A stretch of DNA of 7,866 bases. Origin: Vulcanimicrobiota bacterium (lineage in GTDB: Bacteria; Vulcanimicrobiota; Vulcanimicrobiia; Vulcanimicrobiales; Vulcanimicrobiaceae). The translations under genes and the position numbers were made by a program. The notes beneath the pieces are model-generated. The model saw nothing but the letters and a program-made list of their open reading frames with translations. It was not told the DNA's origin and searched no databases. The stretch spans positions 1 through 7,866 of the forward strand of contig JACRTZ010000096.1 of NCBI GenBank assembly GCA_014304965.1, read 5' to 3'. Shown here in pieces: positions 1 to 5,349 of the stretch (positions are counted from its first letter, which is position 1; each line of letters opens with the position of its first letter).

Positions 1-71
1 CCCAAGGCCGGCTGTCCCAGCGTCAGCAGCCTAGCCAGCCAGCGAAGCTCTTCCTCAGTAGTGGTAGCCAA
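1..71 (-). CDS. Possible N-terminal fragment of an unknown protein at the window edge
   Basis: The minus strand has a stop (TGA, 77-75), then TTG at 71-69, then an open frame to the left edge. It reads MATTTEEELRWLARLLTLGQ and continues for 3 residues plus part of a codon. The composition, an acidic start followed by an amphipathic Leu/Arg helix, resembles the beginning of a real small helical protein. However, 23 codons without a stop means little in GC-rich DNA, and no good ribosome site precedes the TTG. If real, it would be divergent from the gene at 266. Family unknown. Confidence 0.2.
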   Translation of the reverse strand, partial: MATTTEEELRWLARLLTLGQPAL

Positions 72-194
72 TGTTCAACACAGCACGTCATGTATTGTCG
101 GCGCGTTGAAGATTGAACCCTCGCCTTGCCCCTTCTGCTGCGCATTTGTCTTGTGCTGATTTCTCCCACGTGCGTGCGCCGTCGATCTGCAACA

Positions 195-210
195 GGAGCG
201 GCTGCGCTCC
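195..210. repeat. 6-bp inverted repeat in leader
   Basis: GGAGCG (195-200) and CGCTCC (205-210) are perfect complements around a GCTG loop, about 55 bases before the start codon at 266. It could form a small leader hairpin. No T-run follows, so it is not an intrinsic terminator. No function can be assigned. Confidence 0.4.
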
Positions 211-265
211 GGTGCGAACGGACGCGGCGTTGCACGGGCGCTCCACGTTCGGAGGCTATCGATTT

Positions 266-1336
266 ATGACGAAGCGTTCTATCGCATTGCTCGCTGCTTG
301 TTTTTTCGTCCTCTCCTCGTCGTTCGCGGCGTACGCGCAGGTGGACCCCGGCTACAAGCTCGGTGACCGCGTCGAAGCGGATCCGACCACCTTATCGGAC
401 GGGCCCTACAAGAAGTGGCTGAAGGCCACCATCATCGACGTCGTGCAGAACGGCTACCTCGTCTTGATCGATGGCGAGTTTCCGCGGCATGGGGCAATCA
501 TCAACTACGACCCGCGGTCTTCACGCCGCATCGTCGGGCACGTGGACGTCCCGAACTGTCCGAAGGGCGGCCAAACGACGGCTGCGCTGGAAGCGGAAGT
601 CAGTTGCTGGGATACCGCGGCGAAGCGCCAGGCGCAGCCGAACGCGCAGCAGGCACGCCAACCGGCGCCTGCCGCGCCTGCGAATTCTGCGGGGAATCCG
701 CCCGGGGGCAACGTTCAGGGAGCCAAATTCAAAGTCGGCGATCGCGTCGAGACCGACCCGTACCGGTTCCGCGAAGGTTCGCCGTACAAGCGCTGGAAAA
801 AAGAAACGATCGCGGAGGTCTACGGCCCGCACAACTATCGCGTCGTGTTGGATTTTCCGCCGGGGACTGCGCAGCCGCGCGACGTGATGCAAGCAGACGA
901 GCCGTATAACCTGCGCGCGTTGGCCGAACCTAATCGTGGTGCGCCTGTGTTCGTATCCGTCTGCCCCGCTTCCGATCCGGATACGGGCCGGTATGCCGAG
1001 CTGCATCGCATCATTCGCGAGCAACGCGATAAGCCGCAGCAACCCGGCTACGTCGATGGGCGGCAAACCGTGCAATTCGAATCGTTCCGGGTCGGCGCGC
1101 CCGTTCCGTACGATCCCGAACATGATGCGTACGGCGGTGCGAACCCGCGTAAAGGTGTCATTCCAGTCTTAGCGACGCAAACGATCTGCACCGAACGCGG
1201 GCCCGGTAAAGTCCCTTATCACCGGCGTCTCGTCGATGCGACGTACCGCTGCTTCGAAACGCAAAGTCCGGGACACCCGTGGAATTGCTCGTGGACCGGC
1301 GCCCGCGAAGAGTGGTCCGACGGCGTGCGCCAGTAG
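266..1336 (+). CDS. Exported protein with two GDRVE SH3/Tudor-like domains
   Basis: The product is 356 residues. The ATG at 266 is chosen because GGAGG (251-255) lies 10 bases upstream and the protein then opens with a classic Sec signal peptide: a positive start (MTKR), a hydrophobic core at about 6-20, and a likely cleavage after AYA (residue 24). The mature part has a first domain at about 30-92 (YKLGDRVEADP...PYKKW), a spacer rich in Ala, Pro and Gln at about 118-154, and a second copy at about 155-218 (FKVGDRVETDP...PYKRW). A C-terminal region at about 226-356 follows. The repeat pattern, GDRVE, then PYK+W, then a beta-rich stretch, resembles small SH3/Tudor-like barrels; that fold is inference. 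Mature Cys are at 98, 114, 233, 308, 329 and 341, an even number that suits extracytoplasmic disulfides. LAAC at 9-12 resembles a lipobox, but the hydrophobic core continues past it, so a lipoprotein is less likely. I do not recognise a named family or function. Two stop codons in a row (TAGTAG) end the gene, which converges on the YjbR-family gene 51 bases away. Confidence 0.85.
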   Translation: MTKRSIALLAACFFVLSSSFAAYAQVDPGYKLGDRVEADPTTLSDGPYKKWLKATIIDVVQNGYLVLIDGEFPRHGAIINYDPRSSRRIVGHVDVPNCPKGGQTTAALEAEVSCWDTAAKRQAQPNAQQARQPAPAAPANSAGNPPGGNVQGAKFKVGDRVETDPYRFREGSPYKRWKKETIAEVYGPHNYRVVLDFPPGTAQPRDVMQADEPYNLRALAEPNRGAPVFVSVCPASDPDTGRYAELHRIIREQRDKPQQPGYVDGRQTVQFESFRVGAPVPYDPEHDAYGGANPRKGVIPVLATQTICTERGPGKVPYHRRLVDATYRCFETQSPGHPWNCSWTGAREEWSDGVRQ

Positions 1337-1387
1337 TAGCGCCGCCGTTTGAAAACGCGAGTCCAACTCCGAGAGCCAACTAACGCG

Positions 1388-1777
1388 TCACCGGTGTTTC
1401 CGTAGCTCGTTCACCAAGCGTTTCGGAGCGCGCGCGAGCCACGCCTCGACAAGGAGCGTTTTGAGTTCTCGTAGGCCGATCGTTTGTAGCCGAACGAGCA
1501 CCGCCGGATAACCGTCGAAGTGCGGTGTCGTGAAATAAACGCGCGAGTCGCGGGCGAGCAACGCTTCCTTCATCTTGAGGTCGGCCGTCCGCACTCCGAG
1601 GATCGGTCCGGTAGGCGCGCTCTTTCCTAGCGCCGCCAAATCTGCTTTGCGCAGCGGTCGCTCCCATGCGAAGAGTTTTCCGCCGACCCTCCACGCGCGG
1701 TTTTCCTCGTACGATGTGTCTTGCGTCGTCTCGGCCAGCGCTAGCGCAAGCCGCCGGACATCGCTCCAGCTCGCCAT
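1388..1777 (-). CDS. MmcQ/YjbR family protein
   Basis: The product is 129 residues, a usual length for MmcQ/YjbR (CyaY-like fold) proteins. Recognisable parts are the N-terminal MASWSDVRRLALALAE helix, the SYEENRAWRVGGKLFAW strand pair (about 22-38) and the signature YFTTPHFDGYPAVLVRL (about 81-97). A C-terminal helix pattern, EAWLARAPKRLV, at about 111-122 completes it. Family members are small cytoplasmic proteins annotated as DNA-binding, but their real role is poorly known. The ATG overlaps the stop of the upstream ankyrin gene by one base (TGATG), and no separate ribosome site is visible, which points to translational coupling. It is the last gene of the minus-strand block that begins with the dehydrogenase at 3102. 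Confidence 0.88.
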   Translation of the reverse strand: MASWSDVRRLALALAETTQDTSYEENRAWRVGGKLFAWERPLRKADLAALGKSAPTGPILGVRTADLKMKEALLARDSRVYFTTPHFDGYPAVLVRLQTIGLRELKTLLVEAWLARAPKRLVNELRKHR

Positions 1778-1980
1778 CAACGAACGCGACGCAAGAGTTC
1801 CACGATGGACGCCGGCAGCCGTCCTTGCATTGCCGGTTCCAGCCACTGCGAACTTACGTTCGCACCCGCATCGAGCAATGATTCGATGATCGCTTCGTGG
1901 TTGGGTAATTGCTGTTGATTGACGATCGTCCATAAGGTCTGATCGAGCGGAGTTCCGCAGAACTGATTCTTTTGCTCCAT
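1777..1980 (-). CDS. Short ankyrin-repeat protein (67 aa)
   Basis: The product is 67 residues, with an ankyrin-type repeat at about 9-42: GTPLDQTLW, a helix, then IIESLLDAGANV, matching the family pattern TPLxxA...ivelLLxaGAdv. A second partial helix pair follows (LEPAMQGRLPASIVELLRR, 47-65). Ankyrin repeats mediate protein-protein contacts; no partner can be named. The ATG is preceded by GGAG with 9-base spacing and directly by an in-frame TAA (1983-1981), so the protein cannot start further upstream in this frame. The stop TGA overlaps the next start (TGATG). Larger ankyrin proteins carry this kind of repeat near their C-terminus, so it may be the surviving end of a once longer gene. The intact ribosome site and coupling suggest it is still translated. 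Confidence 0.68.
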   Translation of the reverse strand: MEQKNQFCGTPLDQTLWTIVNQQQLPNHEAIIESLLDAGANVSSQWLEPAMQGRLPASIVELLRRVR

Positions 1981-2043
1981 TTAGGGCGGCTCCAAAATCC
2001 GCCAACGTCTCGACGCCTGCCCGGCCTGCTGGTTCGCCCTTCG

Positions 2044-3102
2044 TTACGGCGCGTCGATACCCAACCGTTGCGCGACGCGCTGAAGTTCGGCAAGCGTCTT
2101 CAGCGGATACTGTATTCCCTCGGCCCGGTTGCGAGCGTCGTTGCGCGCCTCGATCTCGCCTGGGTAGAAGATCTCGTCGAAGTCTTGCGCCGGTGCGGCC
2201 GACTTCAGTTCTGCGATGTAGCGCTCCATGCGTCCGTTGAACTCCGCGAGCGGTTGGAATGCCGCTATGTTCAGGACGATTGCGAGGTGTCCGGCGCCGC
2301 TGCGATGCTCGGCTTGATACGGGCCGTGGACGGCCGCTCCGAACGCGCTGCCGCTGAGAACGCCCGACAGCACGTCCATTACGGCGGCGATCGCGTAGCC
2401 TTTGTGCTGCGCCATCGGCAAAACGACGCCCGCGAGCGCTTCGGACGGATCGGTCGTCGGCGCGCCCGTAGCGTCGAGTGCCCAGCCCCGCGGGATCATT
2501 GCATCGTTTTGCTTGGCAAGATAAATCTTGCCGCGCGCGACCGCAGTGTTCGCGATGTCCAACACGAGTGGAGCGTGGCTGCCGGCGGGAGCCGCCCAGG
2601 ACCACGGATTCGTTCCGACGCTTTTCTCGCGCCCGCCCCACGGCGCCATCGCGGGGCTGGCGTTCGTGGAGAGAAATCCGATGCATCCGGCGCGCGCCGC
2701 CATCAGCGTGAAGTACATCGCGGTCCCGAAGTGATTGGAATTTCGCACGGACACGGCGCCGATGCCGAACGACGTCGCGCGCCGAATCGCTTCGTCCATT
2801 GCTCGCGCGGCGACGACTTGCCCCATGCCTTCGTTGCCGTCGAGAACGGCGACTGCTCCCGCATCGATGGCGATTTCCGGCTGCGCAACCGCGGCGCATA
2901 CTCCCGCTTCGATCCGCGCGAGGTACCACGGCAAGCGCATGACGCCGTGCGACTGGTGACCCCAGAGGTCCGCTTGCACGAGCGTGTCCGCGGCGAGCCG
3001 GGCGTCGTCTTCCGGCATTCCCGCGCGCACGTATACGGCGGAGACGAAATCCAGCAAGGCTGCGCGCGGAATGCGCGTTTCCGAGTCCATGACGGCGCTC
3101 AT
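2044..3102 (-). CDS. Ldh_2 family malate/L-lactate-type dehydrogenase
   Basis: The product is 352 residues, the usual length of the NAD(P)-dependent Ldh_2 (type-2 malate/L-lactate dehydrogenase) family, which is unrelated to classical LDH/MDH. It oxidises or reduces 2-hydroxy/2-keto acids in the cytoplasm; members use malate, L-lactate, ureidoglycolate, 2,3-diketogulonate or cyclic imines, and the substrate cannot be fixed from sequence. Visible signatures are SHGVMRLP (51-58, His52), RNSNHFG (120-126, His124), GTNPWSWAAP (163-172), LDIANTAVARGKI (181-193), GWALDATGAPTTDP (206-219), HKGYA (233-237) and the C-terminal DEIFYPGE (309-316). The ATG at 3102 is chosen because family members begin about here; ATG at 3090 is an alternative. 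The frame stays open to 3345, but that part is antisense to the GNAT gene. No clear ribosome site precedes either ATG. It leads a minus-strand block with the ankyrin (63-base gap) and YjbR genes. Confidence 0.92.
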   Translation of the reverse strand: MSAVMDSETRIPRAALLDFVSAVYVRAGMPEDDARLAADTLVQADLWGHQSHGVMRLPWYLARIEAGVCAAVAQPEIAIDAGAVAVLDGNEGMGQVVAARAMDEAIRRATSFGIGAVSVRNSNHFGTAMYFTLMAARAGCIGFLSTNASPAMAPWGGREKSVGTNPWSWAAPAGSHAPLVLDIANTAVARGKIYLAKQNDAMIPRGWALDATGAPTTDPSEALAGVVLPMAQHKGYAIAAVMDVLSGVLSGSAFGAAVHGPYQAEHRSGAGHLAIVLNIAAFQPLAEFNGRMERYIAELKSAAPAQDFDEIFYPGEIEARNDARNRAEGIQYPLKTLAELQRVAQRLGIDAP

Positions 3103-3120
3103 TAGACATGACGAAAGAGA

Positions 3121-3134
3121 CCCCGTCGACGGGG
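3121..3134. promoter_or_regulatory. Perfect 14-base palindrome between divergent genes
   Basis: CCCCGTCGACGGGG is its own reverse complement and sits in the 72-base spacer between the divergent dehydrogenase (start 3102) and GNAT (start 3175) genes. It starts 19 bases upstream of the dehydrogenase ATG. A palindrome here could be an operator for a dimeric regulator acting on one or both promoters, or a leader hairpin (CCCCG-TCGA-CGGGG). A second, weaker inverted repeat, GCCGG (3142-3146) with CCGGC (3154-3158), lies next to it. No convincing -35/-10 hexamers are visible. Function is inference. Confidence 0.4.
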
Positions 3135-3174
3135 ACAGCGGGCCGGAGGTCCCCCGGCGGGAACAGATCGCACC

Positions 3175-3699
3175 GTGAAGGTTCCGACCCTCGAAACGCC
3201 CCGGCTGCTTTTGCGTCCGCACCGGGCTGCGGACTGCGAGGCAGCGGCCGCAATGTGGGCCGATCCGGCGGTGACGAGGTACATCGGGGGCAAGCCGTCC
3301 ACCGAGCAGCAAACCTGGGCGCGGCTGCTCGGCTATGCCGGCCACTGGCAGCTGCTCGGCTTCGGCTATTGGGCGGTCGAGGAGCGCGCGACCGGCGAGT
3401 TCGTCGGTGAGGCCGGACTCGCTGACTTCAAGCGCGACATCGAGCCGTCAATGCGAGCCGTTCCCGAACTCGGATTCGCGTTCGCGTCGCGCGCGCACGG
3501 CAAGGGCTATGCGTCGGAGTCCGTCGCCGCCGTCATACACTGGGCCGACGAACAGCCGCAAGCGAAGCGCACGGTTTGTCTGATTAACGAGGACCATGCA
3601 GCGTCGCTGCGGGTCGTGCGCAAATTCGGCTACGAGATCTTTGGTAAAACGCTCATCGCCGATCGCCCGGTGTTGTTTCTCGAAAGGATACGTCCGTAA
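3175..3699 (+). CDS. GNAT family N-acetyltransferase (RimJ/RimL-like)
   Basis: The product is 174 residues. It begins with the typical RimJ/RimL-type opening LETPRLLLRPHRAAD (6-20). Motif A, the acetyl-CoA pyrophosphate-binding loop, is R106-A-H-G109-K-G111-Y-A113, matching R/QxxGxG/A. Motif B is NEDHAASLRVVRKFGY (138-153), with the usual N..S....KFGY pattern. It transfers an acetyl group from acetyl-CoA to an amine; the relatives include ribosomal-protein N-terminal acetyltransferases and many small-molecule acetylases, so the substrate is unknown. The start is GTG at 3175: no ATG, GTG or TTG lies between it and the in-frame TGA at 3109-3111. The ribosome site is weak (GGCGGGA, 13 bases away). 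It is divergent from the dehydrogenase and ends before the hairpin terminator at 3739-3770. Confidence 0.92.
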   Translation: MKVPTLETPRLLLRPHRAADCEAAAAMWADPAVTRYIGGKPSTEQQTWARLLGYAGHWQLLGFGYWAVEERATGEFVGEAGLADFKRDIEPSMRAVPELGFAFASRAHGKGYASESVAAVIHWADEQPQAKRTVCLINEDHAASLRVVRKFGYEIFGKTLIADRPVLFLERIRP

Positions 3700-3738
3700 T
3701 CGTATCAACTTCGCGCTGGCGGCATCGTCCCGAATAAA

Positions 3739-3770
3739 CGAAACCCCGCTCCAAACAGAGCGGGGCTTCG
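3739..3770. terminator. Hairpin terminator between convergent genes
   Basis: CCCCGCTC (3744-3751) and GAGCGGGG (3758-3765) are perfect 8-bp arms around a 6-base loop. Flanking CGAAA/CTTCG extends the stem to about 13 bp, fully paired with one G-U on the minus-strand RNA and with one A-C mismatch on the plus-strand RNA. The minus side continues TTTCGTTTATT, a moderate T-rich tail, and the plus side continues TTCGCGTTGTT. It lies 39 bases after the GNAT stop and 24 bases after the stop of the secreted-protein gene, so it probably ends transcription from both sides, better on the minus strand. Confidence 0.85.
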
Positions 3771-3794
3771 CGTTGTTAGGGTCTTGCCTGGAGG

Positions 3795-4448
3795 TTAGTG
3801 GAACGCCGCCAATTTGACCGACGTCGCGCCGAGCGCTTGCGCCAGGTCGTAATGTGCCTGGTCGGCGATGCGGTGGTAATCTGCATCCGCTTTCGCGCCG
3901 AATTTGGCGTCGATGTCGGCCATGACGGCCTCATGCACGTCGTGAGTAACCAGGTGGTCGAGCTGCACGCCTTCGTAGTACGTGCCATCCTCGACGCCGA
4001 GCATCACGACCCGCTTAGCGAGCGTTGCGCCGTGCAACGTCGGCGACGGAAACTTCACGCCGGCGGCGGTCAGCTTCTTGACGGCATCGTTGAGCGTAAA
4101 GTTTTGAACCGCGACGAACGAACCGACGCGCGCGGCGCCATACTGCTTGGTGAGTTTTGCCACTTCGGCGTTCGCGGTCTTGGAGCCGGCCAGCGCGATC
4201 AGTGCTTTGACGAGCGAGAAATGGCCGGCTGCTCCGCCGGCAGTTACGAGCGAGATTGCCGCTTGAACGTCCGGGGCGCCCGTGTACGGCGTACCTTCGC
4301 CGCCGGTCGCGCCCTCAGGCATGCCGTGTTCCATCTTGGCCGCCATCGAGTTGCCCGACATCGAACCCGTGGGTTGCGCGCCGGCCGAAACCGTCGCGCC
4401 GAGCAGTAGGGCGGCGGCGAGCGCCGGCAGTAGTGCTTTCTTGATCAT
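3795..4448 (-). CDS. Secreted protein of unknown function with Met- and His-containing segments
   Basis: The product is 217 residues. The ATG at 4448 is preceded by GGAG with 6-base spacing and opens a clear Sec signal peptide: MIKK, an Ala/Leu core at 5-18, and likely cleavage after SAGA (24). After it comes a flexible Gly/Met-containing segment with Met at 30, 35, 39 and 43 and His41. Residues about 60-217 look helical, with conserved-looking stretches FVAVQNFTLNDAVKKL (111-126) and LDHLVTHDVHEAVMADIDAKFG (163-184). The latter puts His165, 169 and 172 on one helix, and YHRIADQAHYDL (191-202) adds His192 and 199. These features could bind a metal such as copper, or haem; that is inference. 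I do not recognise the family. It stands alone: a terminator hairpin follows, and a 109-base spacer with inverted repeats precedes it. It acts outside the cytoplasmic membrane. Confidence 0.85.
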   Translation of the reverse strand: MIKKALLPALAAALLLGATVSAGAQPTGSMSGNSMAAKMEHGMPEGATGGEGTPYTGAPDVQAAISLVTAGGAAGHFSLVKALIALAGSKTANAEVAKLTKQYGAARVGSFVAVQNFTLNDAVKKLTAAGVKFPSPTLHGATLAKRVVMLGVEDGTYYEGVQLDHLVTHDVHEAVMADIDAKFGAKADADYHRIADQAHYDLAQALGATSVKLAAFH

Positions 4449-4476
4449 GAAAATCTCCGTATAATTGCGTGCGTAT

Positions 4477-4494
4477 CGAGGCGAAAGAGCCTCG
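4477..4494. repeat. 6-bp inverted repeat (CGAGGC/GCCTCG)
   Basis: CGAGGC (4477-4482) and GCCTCG (4489-4494) are perfect complements around a 6-base loop. They lie about 29-46 bases upstream of the ATG at 4448, so they would be in the leader RNA or at the promoter of the secreted-protein gene. No T-run follows on either strand, so a terminator is unlikely; an operator or leader hairpin is possible. Confidence 0.4.
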
Positions 4495-4508
4495 GGACGC
4501 AGACGTAA

Positions 4509-4522
4509 CGCCCGCGCGGGCG
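4509..4522. terminator. GC-rich 14-base palindrome after the SDR gene, possible weak terminator
   Basis: CGCCCGCGCGGGCG is a perfect palindrome 35 bases past the SDR stop codon on the minus strand. It can fold as CGCCC-GCGC-GGGCG. On the minus strand it is followed by TTACGTCT, without a proper T-run, so it is at best a weak intrinsic terminator or an RNA 3'-end-stabilising hairpin for the GH130-like/SDR transcript. It could also be an operator for the next gene. Confidence 0.35.
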
Positions 4523-4557
4523 CTTCGGATTCCCCAAGGGCGGGCGCGATGCCGAAC

Positions 4558-5337
4558 TTAGGCCCCCTGCCCTAGATTGAGCATGAGGCCGCCGTCGATA
4601 ACGAACGTTCCGCCGGTCACGTATTCGGAGTCCTTGGACGCGAGATAAACGGCGAGACGCGCGACTTCCCACGGCTCGCCCGCGCGTTTCCACGGAATGC
4701 TTTGCACTTGCTTTTCCAGCACTTTCGGATCGTCGATGGCTTGCTGGTTCATCGGCGTGAGGATCATTCCGGGCGCGATGCCGTTCACGTTGATCTTGTC
4801 GGGCGCAAGTTCGAGCGCAAGGGTCGTCGTGAGATTGCGAAGGCCGCCCTTGGAGCAGTCGTAATCGATGGCGCCGGCGCGCGGAATGTCCTGATGGACG
4901 GAACTGATGTTGATGATCCGGCCGCGTTTCTTAGCGCGCTTGAGCCTCGTCACGAACAAACGGCAGGTCATGAACGGTCCCACCAGATTCGTGGAAATCG
5001 CTTTTTGAAATTCCTCCACCGACAGGTCTTCGATTTTCTTTCCGCTCGCATCGACTCCGGCGCTATTCACGAGGATGGTCGCCATGCCGAGCTTTTCATC
5101 GCAGACGCGAAAGATGCGCTCGACATCGTCCGGTAGCGTAATGTCGGCTTGGACGATCGCGCCCTTGCCGCCGGCTTCCTCTATCTGACGAAGCGTAGCC
5201 GTCGCGCCGTCTTTATCCTCGAGATAGTGGATCAAGACCGCCGCGCCTTGACGGCCGAATTCGACGGCGATGCCTTGTCCGATCCCGGAATCCGAGCCCG
5301 TAACGATGGCGACTTCGCCGGCAAATTGTTTTTCCAC
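4558..5337 (-). CDS. SDR oxidoreductase, glucose 1-dehydrogenase-like
   Basis: The product is 259 residues, a classical short-chain dehydrogenase with a single Rossmann domain. Visible are the cofactor loop TGSDSGIG (13-20), the adenine-ring aspartate in QADI (63-66), NSAG (91-94, a variant of NNAG), Asn117, Ser146, and Tyr159-x-x-x-Lys163, which complete the catalytic tetrad. The stretches INISSVHQDIP (142-152) and NGIAPGMILTPMN (185-197) closely resemble bacterial glucose 1-dehydrogenases (beta-D-glucose to gluconolactone with NAD(P)+), and VTGGTFVIDGG (240-250) is the usual C-terminal signature. Substrate remains inferred; other sugars or polyols are possible. The start is GTG at 5337, preceded by AAGGCGGA about 7 bases upstream. 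That ribosome site lies in the 12-base gap after the GH130-like stop, so the two genes are almost certainly co-transcribed. Confidence 0.92.
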   Translation of the reverse strand: MEKQFAGEVAIVTGSDSGIGQGIAVEFGRQGAAVLIHYLEDKDGATATLRQIEEAGGKGAIVQADITLPDDVERIFRVCDEKLGMATILVNSAGVDASGKKIEDLSVEEFQKAISTNLVGPFMTCRLFVTRLKRAKKRGRIINISSVHQDIPRAGAIDYDCSKGGLRNLTTTLALELAPDKINVNGIAPGMILTPMNQQAIDDPKVLEKQVQSIPWKRAGEPWEVARLAVYLASKDSEYVTGGTFVIDGGLMLNLGQGA

Positions 5338-5349
5338 GATGAGTCCGCC

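Larger units (their letters stand above)
1..265. other. Leader/intergenic region upstream of the GDRVE-domain gene
   Basis: This stretch holds no gene I can support with confidence. A perfect inverted repeat GGAGCG-GCTG-CGCTCC lies at 195-210, in what would be the leader of the gene starting at 266. A Shine-Dalgarno GGAGG is at 251-255. The frame of the 266 gene stays open back to 113, but that extension has no hydrophobic start and reads as non-protein-like, Cys/Arg/Pro-rich sequence, so I treat it as leader. No clear -35/-10 pair stands out. On the minus strand a TTG-started frame runs from 71 to the left edge (see separate entry). Confidence 0.5.
4449..4557. promoter_or_regulatory. Spacer likely holding the promoter of the secreted-protein gene
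   Basis: These 109 bases separate the dehydrogenase-like SDR stop from the start of the secreted-protein gene, both on the minus strand. It holds the ribosome site GGAG (minus strand, about 4455-4458), an inverted repeat at 4477-4494 and a palindrome at 4509-4522. The length and the isolated arrangement of the downstream gene suggest a promoter here, but I cannot pick reliable -35 and -10 boxes on the minus strand. Confidence 0.4.

Noticed and set aside
110..122. A tRNA T-loop-like string (GGTTCAATC on the minus strand).
   Set aside because: The five bases on either side of the loop do not pair, and no acceptor or anticodon stem can be found around it.
113..265. An upstream extension of the exported GDRVE-domain protein by 51 codons.
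   Set aside because: It would bury the signal peptide inside the protein, and the GGAGG at 251-255 fits the ATG at 266.
1972..3105. A 377-codon plus-strand open frame opposite the Ldh_2 dehydrogenase.
   Set aside because: It is Arg-rich, has no recognisable motif, and is fully antisense to a dehydrogenase whose motifs are intact. Long antisense frames are expected in GC-rich coding DNA.
1388..3253. A 621-codon minus-strand open frame ending with the YjbR-family protein.
   Set aside because: Only the last 129 codons look like protein with a known family. The upstream part is Arg-rich and overlaps the dehydrogenase and ankyrin genes in another frame.
3798..4409. A 203-codon plus-strand open frame opposite the secreted-protein gene.
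   Set aside because: The minus-strand frame has a signal peptide, a good ribosome site and a terminator; the plus frame has none of these.
4460..4465. A plus-strand TATAAT box.
   Set aside because: It points away from the adjacent minus-strand start into the antisense of the SDR gene, has no matching -35 at 16-18 bases, and no plus-strand gene follows.
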